A DNA stretch of 64,000 nt from Areca catechu (Eukaryota; Streptophyta; Magnoliopsida; Arecales; Arecaceae), in assembly GCA_021397845.1 (NCBI GenBank), contig CM038050.1, positions 147,187,980-147,251,979 of the forward strand, read 5' to 3'. Of the stretch, positions 33,390-44,670 are shown one piece after another (the first letter of the stretch is position 1; each line of letters starts with the position of its first letter). Both the position numbers and the translations under genes were made by a program. The notes under the pieces were generated by a model. That model was not told where the DNA came from. It was given only the letters and a program-made list of their open reading frames with translations, and ran no database searches.

Positions 33390-36300
33390 CACCCTCCCAA
33401 CTTACTCATTACTAGTCCCTTAGCAATACAAGAAATATATAAGTATTAAATTATAACCAAGTATCATTAAGAGCTTCTTTTACATAAATAGATCTAGGAT
33501 TAAAAGTAAAAAGATCTAGCAAGTATCACTAATTAAGTATTGGTTTCAGAAGTGAATTTTGCATTTAGTACAATTAAAACCTTACTTAGAGTTCATCTAA
33601 AGAATTACATTACTTGTGTTCGTGATGACAAACTTAGTATTTTGGTGCTAGCTTGCAAATAACAAATGCATCTTCACTTAACATCTACTTTGATTAATTT
33701 TCTATACACCCCTAAATCAAGCTCATGAATATAAGGTAGCTTTCACACTATCTAATTTTTTTATTTTTGAGTGCTAAGCATCATGGCTTTCCCTTCACTG
33801 TTTGACACGAACCTTCACACTTGACTTAAGTGCAGAGACCCGATTACCAAGCTTAGTGCAATCCACATATACACTATATTTTAAATTTTTATTTTGGACA
33901 AGTAACTCTTTCCTTAAATTCAAGGTAGCTTTCATACTACCTAATTTTTTTTTTAGATAGGTAGCTTTTTTCTTATACTACCTAATTTTTTTAGATAGGT
34001 AGCTTTCATACTACCTGATTTTTTTTATTTAGATAGGTGGCTTTCATACTACCTGATTTTTTTTATTTAGATATGTAGCTTTCAAGATATCTTTCATACT
34101 ACCTGATTTTTTTTATTTAGATAGATAGCTTTTTTCTTAAATTTAAGTTTTTTTATTGCTGTGCCAAATTTTAGTGAAATTGGAACCTTAGTTGACCTTA
34201 TAATTAATACCTACTTTGCCTTGTCAGTGTGTATGTATAATTAAAAGTACTAATAGCCTTTAGACGATCTAAGTAGGTCACTAAAAGTCTGACCAATTAG
34301 TCTACTTCTTGACTCGCTACATTCATTAACAAATACCTTCTAACTCTATTAGTTTTTTTCTAGTATATTTTTTTCAAGATTTTCTTTCTTAACACATGAT
34401 TTATTCAAGATATTTTTTTATTTTTTAAATTTTTAAAAGATTTTTCAAAAATTTCTAATAATTTTCAAAATTTTTAAATTTTTTTTCAAAAATTTTAAAA
34501 GTGTGTCCCTACCACCCAACTTAAATACCATTATTCTTAATAATATAAATAAGTTAAGTAAATAAATTCAAACTAGAAGGATAAAAAAAATATATACAAA
34601 GATAGTTGAATTAGATTTTTTTAAATTTTTTTTTTTTAAAATATAAAAAAATATTGGGTTACCTTCTAATAGGCACTTTAACATCTTTAGTCGGACATTA
34701 TTATGACTACTTCTAAGAAATTGGGTTGCCTCTCAATAAGTTCTAAGTTTAACATCTTCAGTCAAATGTTACAAGGGAGTCTCATATATAATCAATTTTA
34801 TCTTTCTCTTAAGATTTTAAAAGAACAGGCCTAATCAGGAGGCCTTGTCATCATGGTAGAAAAATATTCATATAGTACTCTATAATGATTAGCCTAAATC
34901 AATAAAGTATACTAGACAAGCATATTATTCTAAGATTTAAAAATATTATTATACTTTATATAATATTTAGATAGGGATATATTTGTTGGGCTGAGATTGG
35001 AGGTGGTACTTTAGGAATTTCTTCAATTATGGGTTAATCTATCCTACTCCCTTTCTCGAGCATGATGTGTTTTCTCAATATCCCTTCCCATTTTAAAGCT
35101 AGGCACCTTTTCTAGATTAATATTAACCTATCTCCATACATCATTTTAATATCATGCAAAAATTTTGGAGGCAGTTCTTAAGATTAGTACTGAATACAGA
35201 GAAATTAATTATAAAATCTTTAAAATCTTGATCCTTCATTTTAGAGATATCTCACTCGATAGCTTCTTTATGTACATTTAGAACACCACTAAGTTTGACT
35301 TGTTGGGTATGGTTCATTGAGAAAGTTTTAATGGGTGTATCAGGAAGTGGTTTTTGTTCTAGATCATATGGTAATTCTAACAAGGGAGCTATTGATGGGC
35401 TAGGTGATGGCTCTTGTTATTTGTTAATCCAAAGTGGGGTAGTTTTGAAGTAGGGTATCTGTATTAAGTTATGAATTTTCATGGTATACCCATATGTGTC
35501 AAAATTGTCTATCCCGAACTAAGCCGAAAGGGATCTACTGCATCCTATGAGAGAACCTTGGGGGCGACTTTCTTCACTATGTTATGCATTTGTAGTTCTT
35601 GGGAAGGCTCAACTAATTCCATCATTACATCTATCTATTCTTCCATCCCATTAAAAGGCATAGATGATTTTTGGGCAATAGAGAATGGAGATATAAGTGA
35701 GTGGGGTAATGATGAAATTAGTTTATCCCACCAATTTAATATCTTCATATGTTTTTCTATCTTAGCCAAATTATCTATATTGGTCTTTATGGTTGTATAG
35801 AGTTGCTCTAAGACCATTTGATTCCTGGGAGTTAAAGTTGATTATTTGAAAAAAATAGAGGGTCATTAAAATTTTGAGCTAGGTATAGTCTCTCTAGGTT
35901 ACTCTTGGGTTGACTATGCAATTCTCCTCCTTCCTCTCTATTAAGTTCAATTAATCATTAATCAATTTAATCCATTAGCGTATCGATAAATTACTGTTGG
36001 GCTATAATTATTTATTGAAATTGAGCAAACCTTTCGATATCTAGGTTGGACTATATGGGAGGTGGGTTTGATGCTTTTTGAACCTTCTCTTAAAATAATG
36101 AGCTATAGTTAGTTGGAGAAGGTTGATATTATGGATAGGGAGATCATAATAGGGTGCATCTATGAACATGGATCCTTGGATTGCCAGGATAACCACTAGG
36201 TGTGGTTACCATGAAAATATATTTGAGCCCCCTAACCGAAATTAAAGTATTAAAGTATAAATTATTTCCTTAGCTATAGGCCATTTGGGTTTGATCTTAA

Positions 36301-37792
36301 TAAATTTACTCATACATAAATTCAAGAGGTTGGTACGTGATTGGATATCACTCACAAAGTAGGTGGGGCTCGAATAAACTTGGTGTGCTGGCAAAAAGGA
36401 TACTCCACTATAATGATTCATGCTTCTGGCATCGATTTAGTTTGTTGGATTATTCTGATTATTTATATATGCAATCAAGATTTTAGATCAGAGTAATCCT
36501 TATTTATTTATATATTTATATTTATTTATTTATTTATTGAAAGAGAAGAGGCAAGATGAAGAAGGAATAAAGATAGAAAAGAGTTCTAAAGATGAGGGCC
36601 TAAGGAGTCCTAGAGCTAAGAGAAAGAAAAGAATTGTTAAGGTTTGATATTATTTACAAATAAGTCAGCATAACATTGACTTTCTATTCTAGAGTTATCA
36701 TAAATCTAGAAACTCCTAACTGCCAAGGCCACCTTGGAGCCCTCCAAGTCAGAAATTAATCAATCAATTAGTTAGGTAAGGGTAAGATCGGTTGGGGTTC
36801 CCCGTTGCTTTCCTTAGACACCAACAAGATTAGCCAAGTCAGTCAATGGAACTAATTAAAAACTAATTTTGTTTAGGACTATATCATCCTTAACCCCTTT
36901 CCTATACACCAATTAATCAGCCAATCCTGACCTGGTCTAACTCTTCCGGGTGCCTTGTCATATTAAGCTCGAGTTTCTTAGGGGCTGATATCTAGTTGAT
37001 TTGAATTAAAAGGCTTGGGTTAATGCAAGATGTAGGGTGATGGTTTGTAGACTAAGGGAGGGTGATCAAATCCCTACCTTATATTGTTTATGGGTTGTTA
37101 TCCTTAAGATATCTCATAGAAACATGAGATGTAAAAATAAAAGATATCCAAAATATGTAATAAGTTTTTAAGGATTAATTAGTTTTTCTATTTTAGTCAA
37201 GTGTTACATGGTATTTTTGTTTTCTTTTTAGGTTATGTTAATTTAACCAAGAGGAATAAAAGGTAGGTTTTAATTTTGGTTAATTAGATGTGAGAGAAAA
37301 AAAGACTAAAATAGACCAGGATTATAAAATAACTAATATTAAGGCAAGAAATCAAATCTAGTATTTATGGTAATTAATTAAAAGTTAAGTAGCTTTTTTA
37401 GGTTAATCTGAAAAGAAAGAAACTAAAAAAGATTTTTTTAGATTAGTTTGAAAAGAAAGAAACTAATTAAAAACAAAAAAATATTTTTTTATGTTAATTT
37501 GAAAAGGAATGTAGCAATAACAAAAAAAGAAATAAATCTAATCAAAAGAAATTTTTAGGTAGATTTAAAAAAGAATGAGACTAATCAAAAGAAATAAAAA
37601 AAAATTGGTTAATTTGAAAAGGAAGAAATTGGTTAAACTTAACTAAAAAAATTGATATAAGGTTAGGATTGATCTCACCAAATTTGCTAAACTTTCTTGC
37701 TCTCCTTTTTTCTTTTCTTTTTCTACAAGAAAAAATATTAGAAACTATATTACAAGAAATCAAAGAAATCAAAAATAATAACATTCATGTCT
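33390..37792 (-). other. Family D internal region, non-coding or heavily decayed
   Basis: Seen: 33390-34838 pairs with the left arm; 34839-36470 has only short ORFs (61-109 codons) without a recognised motif; 36480-36550 is a TTTA-rich microsatellite-like stretch; 36700-37110 resembles retrotransposon leader sequence (compare 27950-28330); 37130-37790 is A/T-rich with many AG-rich runs. I cannot support a gene here. Confidence 0.55.
33945..34145. repeat. Minisatellite, ~36-40 bp unit, 5-6 copies
   Basis: Seen: repeated 'tttatttagataggtagc' followed by 'tttcatactacctga'. Each unit contains GGTAG...CTACC, which can pair with itself. The left arm of the inverted repeat has a single unit (about 30050-30100), so expansion happened in the right arm only. 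Confidence 0.8.
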
Positions 37793-37810
37793 TTTTCGGT
37801 AACGATGTCA
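37793..37810 (-). other. Degenerate Athila/Tat-type primer-binding site
   Basis: Seen: minus strand TGACATCGTTACCGAAAA preceded by TTTT. It matches the canonical TGGCGCCGTTGCCGGGGA at 12 of 18 positions; the differences are all G-to-A. Confidence 0.6.
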
Positions 37811-37814
37811 AAAA

Positions 37815-39697
37815 CTTAATAGAATCACGATGTTGTTATTAAGACACTATGATTATCAATTTAACTTCTAATTAATTAGACTTGCATAGAAAGTAACAAG
37901 TTAGGTGAAATCCACGGAGAAGGTAGTATAAAAAATAAATTAAAATATTTGATTTTAAAAGGAAAAGAAAAATATTTTGAAGTCAAGAAAATGGAAATCA
38001 AACGTATAAAAAAAAATTAAAACTCGGTACATTCGATCTACTAATTAGACTAAGCATTTACTTGCAATAAAAATAAATAATAAAAATTAAATTGCTTAAA
38101 AATAAACTTTGTATTAATTAAAATCTAATTACAAGGAATTAAAATAGCAATTAAATAAACTACAAAAAATGATAACAAAGTATCCGAAGTTGATTTGTTG
38201 TAGCCTTGTCGGGAAGTTGCTTAATATCACTTTGCCTTCTTCCATTGTACTTCATGGAGCAAACTAGGCTTTCTCTTTTTCTTTCTCTTTGGATTTTGAT
38301 TATGGAGATGGAATAGGCTTGAAGATGATGTAGGGGTTGAACTCTTCTCTAAGAAATCTCACTCTTAGAGGCCAACACAATCCAAGCTATGCCCTTTACC
38401 CTGTACCATATTCTCTCTCTAAGATGCTCTCTTTTGTAGCTTAGGTGTCACTTAAATAGGGCTTGGAGAAGGCCAAATCAGTATAGGACTGGGAGTTAGA
38501 TTCCCTATAGAACTCCTGGACTTTTTCTAGGCATTAAATTAATCATGAGCCATTAGATGGTGCTAAGATTGTGCTGAAATCTAGCTCAAATCAAGTTGGA
38601 TGAAAATTTTCCATTGGATCAAATCTCCAAGACACCACATAGCCCTTGATCTACCATAGCTTCCTTCTCTCGGTTGGGGTTATTGTAGCTGTTGGATCGA
38701 GAGTTGGATGGCTCAGATCCATCAAGTAGCAACGGATCATGGAGGATGAAAGGATAGGGAAGATGACCATTGACAGTGATGGACATCTCGCAACAGGAAA
38801 GAGGCAATGGCTATGATGGGGAGGATGGCCAACGGTGAACTAAAGAAGAAGGCAATGGTAGGTGGCATGGGTTGTGATGATTAAGGTGGCATGGAAAGGA
38901 GGAGGTGGTGATGACTCGGTGGCTGGTAGGGGTGGTAGTGATGGGAGGCATCACAGGCTTCTTGAAACAAAGAAGATGGCGGTAGTGAAGATGGAGGGGA
39001 AGATGGTGGTAACAATCATAGTAGATCATGCAGAGGAGTGGGTTGCATGGCTGACAATTATGATGGGCCTCTAGTGGTGATGGCTAGATTAGGTAGGGAG
39101 GAGGTGGCAATGGCAGATGGTGATGTCTTGTGGTGGCATCACAGGAGCAGAGAAGTAGTAGCAAAGCAACAGTGTCTAGCAGGGGTGTTGATGGGTGGTG
39201 GCATCGATGGATCGAGAAGATGGTGAGCAATAGTGGCCAGCAGGGGTGAGGATGAGTAGCAACATGGGCAATGGCTTGGTGGCTCCGAATGGGCATGGAA
39301 CAAGGAGTAGGGCAGCATCAGGTGGCTTCTCCGTCTAGCGAGCAAGGTGCTGATGGCATCTCAGAATGGGTGGTGGCTACAATCCCCCCATGGTCCATAA
39401 CTTAGAGCCATATATCGAAAACCATGGCTATTGATGGACCATTTAATTTTTGTAGACCAAGTGACCAGTCCATGACGAACTAGCTACTTTAAATCTATGT
39501 ATAATTTTATTATTTTTATTTTCTCTTAATTATGGATCCGTTTAAATTTTGATTTACATGCCATTTGATCCATTCAATTCTACAAATCAAGCTTTTCATG
39601 TTAGTAAGCTTTTTAATCAATAACCCAACCAATTTCCTTAGATTCTATAGTTTCAAAATTTTTCATCAATCTTAATGTTCCTGCCAAAGAGGAAGAA
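37815..39697 (-). repeat. Family D 5' LTR, missing its first ~220 bp
   Basis: Seen: 38455-39697 is a close relative of 31940-33160. Downstream on the sense strand it extends to the primer-binding site (38450 to 37815), a part absent from the other two copies. A TATA-like CCTATTTAAG lies at plus 38450-38460. Alignment with the right arm breaks at about 39697. Short ORFs in 38811-39345 come from CCACCAT-rich sequence. Confidence 0.6.
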
Positions 39698-40763
39698 ACA
39701 TGAATCTTAGATGCTATTGAAATCTTCTCGAACTCTGGAGTATGATAGAGGAGAGGTGCCTATGGCTGCACTTGCAAAAGAAGTCCCATCGAAGGTAGCT
39801 CTGGCAAAGACCCTCCGATGCTTGAGTCAAAAACTCAAACCACAAGGTAAAAAATGGAGTGGATTGGTGTCGACATTCTACTCGATGTTTGCTCCCAAAC
39901 ATGGGTGAGCAGTAGCCTATCGATCTCACAAATGGTGCCAATTTGTTGACATTGCTTCCTACCTATATGTTGGAGGAGGAGCTCCTAGGGTGGTACCTAA
40001 AAATGAGCTCACCAAGGGAGGTCCCAATGTAGGCACTCTAATACTCAAGTCAGTAAATAGGTAATAGTGTGAAGAAACTTGAGCATATAATAAAAGAGAT
40101 AGATCAAGCTCTATAAAAATGAGAGCATATATAATACATACTTGGAGGGCTCCCAGGGAGCCCCCTTTATAGGTAAATGGAGAGGGTATTTTGGAAATGT
40201 AAAAATCACTAGTAGGGTTTGATTAGAAGTGATTGGCTACAAGCTTTTATTGAAGAGTCTGATAACGAGTCATTCTATTTGTCCAGAATATCAGCCTCTC
40301 ATTAATTGGAATCTTTATTTCATTCATGCTACCAGCTACTCTTCTTAATGGCGATGGGGACTATTGCTTGGGATGGATCACATTTTCCTTGATTAAGAGG
40401 ACTTGCTAGAAATTATAGGATATATTCTCCTGGTCATGCAAGAGAATGAGCATCGGTTATTTATTTATTGTAGTTTCCTAAGAATATTTTATTAAGGCAT
40501 TTCAATCTTCTTGAGCTCAAGGGTCCTAGGTCGGACCTAATCCCCTTACTGAGGTTGAGGGTCGAGGGTTGGCTAGAGCTAAGGACCCTTTAGAAAGGGC
40601 CCTGGTTGGTGTGCCAACGCTCAATTGCTGAAGGCAAGATGAGCCTTCTAAAGAGGCTAAAGTTGACTAAGCTGAGGGTCAACAAGATTGAGGGTTCTTA
40701 GGATGAATCAAATTGATGGTTCTTTAGGCTGAAGATAAATTAGACCGAAGGTCAATTTTTATC
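39698..40763 (-). repeat. LTR-like remnant of a Tat-like element (related to family F)
   Basis: Seen: 39950-40250 resembles 42340-42540 and the reverse complement of 53490-53675 ('aatactcaagtcag', 'cccctttataggtaaat'), including a TATA-like box read on the minus strand near 40170. The 65-codon ORF at 39711-39908 has no recognised motif. Borders not determined. Confidence 0.5.
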
Positions 40764-41610
40764 GAATCTTCATACTTAGCTAGAATATGCATAACCAAAA
40801 TCTATCAGGCTAAGACACATTTAGGCCAAATCTTCATACTTAGCTAGAATATGCATAACCAAAATCTATCAGGCTAAGACACATTTAGGCCAAATCTTCA
40901 TACTTAGCTAGAATATATAGAACCAGGGTCTACTGGGCAGACCCATATTTAAGTTGTATTTCCATATTTAGCCAAAATATCCAAAACCAGGGTCTGCCAA
41001 GCTAAGGCATATTTAGGCCGAATCTCCAAACTTAGCCAGAATATGCAGAATCGGGGTTTACCAGGCTGAGGCACATTTAGGAAGAATCTCCATACTTAGC
41101 CAGATATGCAGAACCAAGATCTGCCTAGTTGAGACACATTTAGGCTAAATCTCCATACTTAGCCAAAATATGCAAAACCATTGTCTACCAGGTTGATGCA
41201 ATTTAGGCCGAATCTCTATACTTAGCTAGAATATATAGAATCAAGTTCTACCAGGTTGAGACAAATTTAGATCAAATCTCCATACTTAGCAAGAGTATAT
41301 AAAACTAGGGTCTCCCAAGCTAAGACACATCTAAGCCGAATCTCTATACATAGCTAAATAAGTAAAACTAGGGTTTGCTGGGCTGAGGCACATTTAGGCC
41401 AAATCTTCATACTTAGCCATAATATCCAGAACTAAGATCTATCGGGCTAAGGCACATTTAAGCTGAATCTCTATACTTAGATAGAATATGCAAAATTAGG
41501 GTTTGCTAAGCTAAGGCATATTTAGGCCGAATCTCCATACTTAACCAGAATATGCAAAATCAGGGTCAGTCAGGATAAAGCAGATTTAGGCCAAATCTTT
41601 ATACTTAGCC
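40764..41610. repeat. Tandem repeat, 62-64 bp unit, 13 full copies plus one partial
   Basis: Seen: unit built on 'aatctccatacttagcc', then 'agaatatgcagaacc', then 'aggctgaggcacatttagg'. Copies 1 and 2 (40764-40890) are virtually identical, the rest diverged by roughly 10-25%, so the left end has duplicated recently. No ORF crosses it. Known: such arrays are common in untranslated parts of Tat-like retrotransposons. Confidence 0.9.
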
Positions 41611-42329
41611 ATAATTAGGCATGAACTTAGTTCTCCTAGGAGATACTGGTGACTGCTTGTGCCTTCATCATTCTTGGGGCTCCTTGGAATTTCGATGGTG
41701 GGGGCTTTATACCACATCATCAATAAAACCATCTCCTAGTGTTGTAGACACAAGCTTTTATCCTAGAAAAGAAAGATCCTTCCTTTTATAAAGATTGAGA
41801 GATATGGAACTGGTATTAAGAAACATGATGAGTTCTAGAATAGGTCACGGTTGACATAGGCCTAATTTGATAAGGCCTCAATCAAATGGCATATGATAAT
41901 GCAACAATCTACCAAGCTTAGGCCATTAACTATCCTCATCTAAAGCAGTAATTAAAGGATGATGAGGTCATATCCTTTGTTCAGATAGTGAAAGCTCTCA
42001 ATATATGCACATGAAAAGTTCATCAAATCCATAACTACAAACTTGATAACTCCAAAAGTGAACCAATTACAATGTTTGGAAACAAATTTTATAAGTTACA
42101 TCATTGTTTTTGCCTTCTGGCCTTAGATTTGTTCTTGTGCACATGATAGGAGCCCCCATGGTATTCTTCTTAAAATAAGCCTATTTATGAAATTTTGAAG
42201 GTGAAATTAGAATTGAATTGATACAAATCCAACTATGATGGCAAAAAGAGAATTACTTTTCATCCTTTGGGTTGCTTGTAATTTAATAATTAATTTATAA
42301 TTATTGTGCCAAGAGGAGGTGTTGGTGCA
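41611..42329. other. Unassigned sequence, no gene seen
   Basis: About 720 bp, moderately AT-rich, without long ORF or clear similarity to the other parts of the window. It lies between the tandem repeat and a family F repeat, so it is probably retrotransposon debris. Confidence 0.4.
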
Positions 42330-42905
42330 GGCATTGTAGGTAACTTTTCTAGAAATAGCACCTGCAAAAAATCCTGCTGGGGGTGGCCCGGTGAAGGTAC
42401 TTTGATACTCAAGTCAATATTTAGGCCAATAGTGTGAGAAGCGTAGGTGGGAGAGTTTGCATACCTTGAGGGCTTTCATGGAGTCCTTTTTATAGGCGAA
42501 TATTTAGGGGCATTTTTGGGATGATAAAGATATTGGTGGATCAGTAAAAATGATAGAATCCTCCATATATCACCTGAGGCTTGCTTGTCAATATGGGATG
42601 TCTTGTCCCTTTAAATGTATCCTTATCATTTGCATAATGCATGCCATGCTTCAATAATGGTGGCATGGATTACTATGCGAGTTTAAGCATGCTTCCTCCA
42701 ATTTCTTAGATATGATAATGATTTGGGATTTTAAGACATGTTGGAGAGTCCAGCCACATGGTTGGGGGCCATGGCATTGAACATCGATGGATTGTGCCTT
42801 GGAGATCATGAATGGATGCACCACCCAAGTGTCCATTTGCCTGAGTGTTCTCAAGGGGTCCGATGCCGGGTTGGCTGGGGAACTTACTCGAGCAACTCCA
42901 TCCAA
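42330..42905 (-). repeat. Family F LTR and gag end, inverted copy
   Basis: Seen: reverse complement of about 53148-53672 plus the continuation at 55595-55660, i.e. of the family F segment without the solo LTR. Landmarks: 'ggacaagacatccc'-type block near 42595-42610, 'gcatgcttcctccaatttc' near 42688, TATA-like box on the minus strand near 42490. It shows the empty site of the solo LTR at 42393-42397. Divergence is high. Confidence 0.65.
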
Positions 42906-43308
42906 TAAGTTTGAGGCTACTAGATTGTAAGGGTTAGCCTCTGCAAAACTAGGTTAGATAGAGATAGTGGGTGGCATCCAATGTGATTTGGCCAATCAGG
43001 GTATCCTTGTGGATGAGAGGAAGGGCTACTGTGCATTGAGAACGTAGTTTAGTCCAAAGAGTGCTCGGTAGATGCTTCCTGATGGTTATTATCGAGGCCT
43101 ATTCGAGTGCATATGTTTGGATACTGGCACTTAGCTAGGTCTAATTAGGTGGAATAGGTGCATATACTCAAATGGATGAGCCGATCAAGTGGAATAGGTG
43201 CTCGAATTCTAATGGGTAAGGTGACTGAGTGCCTTGCAGGTGTGTGACCAAGCCTAAAACTTAGTCAGTTGGTCAAGGAAATTACTCCTAACGAGGGGTT
43301 GGCTGGAT
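42906..43308 (+). mobile_element. Family F leader, first part
   Basis: Seen: direct match to 55690-55990 ('agaggaaggg', 'ttcgagtgcatatgtttgga', 'attactcc'). It is interrupted by chromovirus 2 at 43309/43313 (duplication GGTGA) and continues at 51237. No gene. Confidence 0.6.
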
Positions 43309-43313
43309 GGTGA

Positions 43314-44185
43314 TGATGCAGGATGAGATATGCAAACTATTCCTAACAATCTTAATGTTGTTTTACTGCGAGCAATGATCAATTAACTTCAGCAATTCAC
43401 AGATTAAAAAAATCAAAAAAAACCCTAGATGAAGTCAACTAGGTGATCGTTATGATACCCGTAATGTAGATTCACCAAAATTAATCAAGAAAATAGGATC
43501 TGATGATTAAGAAATCACCCAAACTAGGATTATCACTTTCAAGAATCAGAACTAAAGAGTTGAGGAGGGGTTTTTCTTACCAATGAGGATTTGAAGCACT
43601 CTTGACATAGATCGATTTCAGCACTCTAGGATTCGTGGCAGAACTTCAAGATTATCGATCTTCAAGTTTCGATCTTCAGCGTGGTCTGTTCCAAGGCAAA
43701 GAAAACCTTCACTTCAGACCTTGAATTGGTGCCCTTATTGATTCCTTTGGCCGACCATGGTATGTGTGATGATGAGGTGGCAGGACATGGTGACATGGCA
43801 AGATGATGCGGTAATGATGATGACATAGCAAGGTGATGACATGGAATGTTGGGGCATCCAAGATGAGATGGCATGTGATGTGGCAAGATGATGTGGTGCC
43901 ATGAATAGGGTCCTTCTTGGTTTGCATTCTTGATTTGAACTTGAACCCCCTCATTACAAGACTCAATTAAAACTAACTTAATTGAAACTAACTTTGCCCA
44001 ACTCGATCAAATTGAATCCAATCTGACCAAATTACTAAGGTATAACAAGTCAAAACAAAAAATAAATTAACTAGGCTTGTATATACAGGACTTAGTTGAA
44101 ATTGGGTTTTGGGGCTTATTCACAGGTGATCCACAAAGAGCTGGGATTAACTTGTTGTCTCTTTCTAGCCCTGGTGTCCGCACCA
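43314..44185 (-). repeat. Chromovirus 2 3' LTR with internal deletion (872 bp)
   Basis: Seen: matches 49707-51231 except for 668 bp missing at about 43725, between two CTTGA repeats (50110-50114 and 50778-50782 in the partner). The lost piece includes the TATA-like TCTATAAATACC. The pol frame would run about 69 bp into this LTR, as in chromovirus 1. Confidence 0.9.
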
Positions 44186-44279
44186 ATTCTCTCGGGGTGG
44201 GATGAACTTGACCCTGTCGAGTATGAGTCAACTCAGCTCTAGTAATGCTCTAACAAGTCTGGGTTGATCTTTTGTAAGG

Positions 44280-44658
44280 CTTCTAGAGTGATCCATGAAT
44301 CTTCAGTTTCAAGTCATCCTTGCCAATGAACCGGATAATATTAAAAATCCTTACTTCGAGTAGTAATAATCTTGTCATCCAAAATCCGCTCAATCCTGTC
44401 TCTCCATTCTGGTATTTTGTCTAGTGGACATTTAAGGGTAGGCTCAATCTCAAGGATGGGATCAGGTCCAAAAGGCTCACCAGGTATCATCTTTGGTTCC
44501 TTATACTCTACAAGGTCTGAAACATTGAAAGTTGAACTAATACCTAATTCAAGAGGTAACTCAAGTACATATGCATTAGGTTCAATTTTCTTAATTATTT
44601 TGTATGGTCTTGCACTACGGGCATGTAATTTCTTCATGGTTCCAGGGGAACTGTTCAA
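44280..44658 (-). pseudogene. Chromovirus 2 integrase C-terminus and broken chromodomain
   Basis: Seen: 105-codon frame (44341-44658) with MKKLHARSARPYKII, FNVSDLVEYKEP and IERILDDK, the chromodomain start. The rest of the chromodomain (VHWQG, EDSWITLE) is readable further on but contains stop codons near 44280-44340. Confidence 0.8.
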
Positions 44659-44670
44659 GTCAAAGCCTAA

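Larger units (their letters stand above)
30016..34838. repeat. Giant inverted repeat (multi-kb palindrome) of family D sequences
   Basis: Seen: the left arm (567-1294 plus 30016-31932) is the inverted match of 32098-34838, with an unpaired middle of about 165 bp (31933-32097). Landmarks: 'gtcatcacgaacacaagt' near 30385 against 'acttgtgttcgtgatgac' near 33615, and 'tggtccatggctctgagcc' near 31135 against its complement near 32880. Arms are each about 2.7 kb without the chromovirus and visibly diverged, so the structure is old. The unpaired centre is LTR sequence found again at 38460-38640. Confidence 0.8.
31934..39697 (-). mobile_element. Family D Tat/Athila-like retrotransposon, no pol (large non-autonomous)
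   Basis: Seen on the minus strand: 5' LTR (about 37815-39697, its first ~220 bp missing), a primer-binding-like TGACATCGTTACCGAAAA (37793-37810), about 4.4 kb internal sequence, polypurine tract (33390-33402) and a 3' LTR cut at 31934. Known: Athila/Tat elements use TGGCGCCGTTGCCGGGGA; the version here differs mostly by transitions. I see no protease, RT, RNase H or integrase motif, so it looks like a large non-autonomous derivative. Confidence 0.65.

Noticed and set aside
40764..41610. Centromeric satellite
   Set aside because: Only 13-14 units, lying within retrotransposon remnants, and no evidence of a large array.
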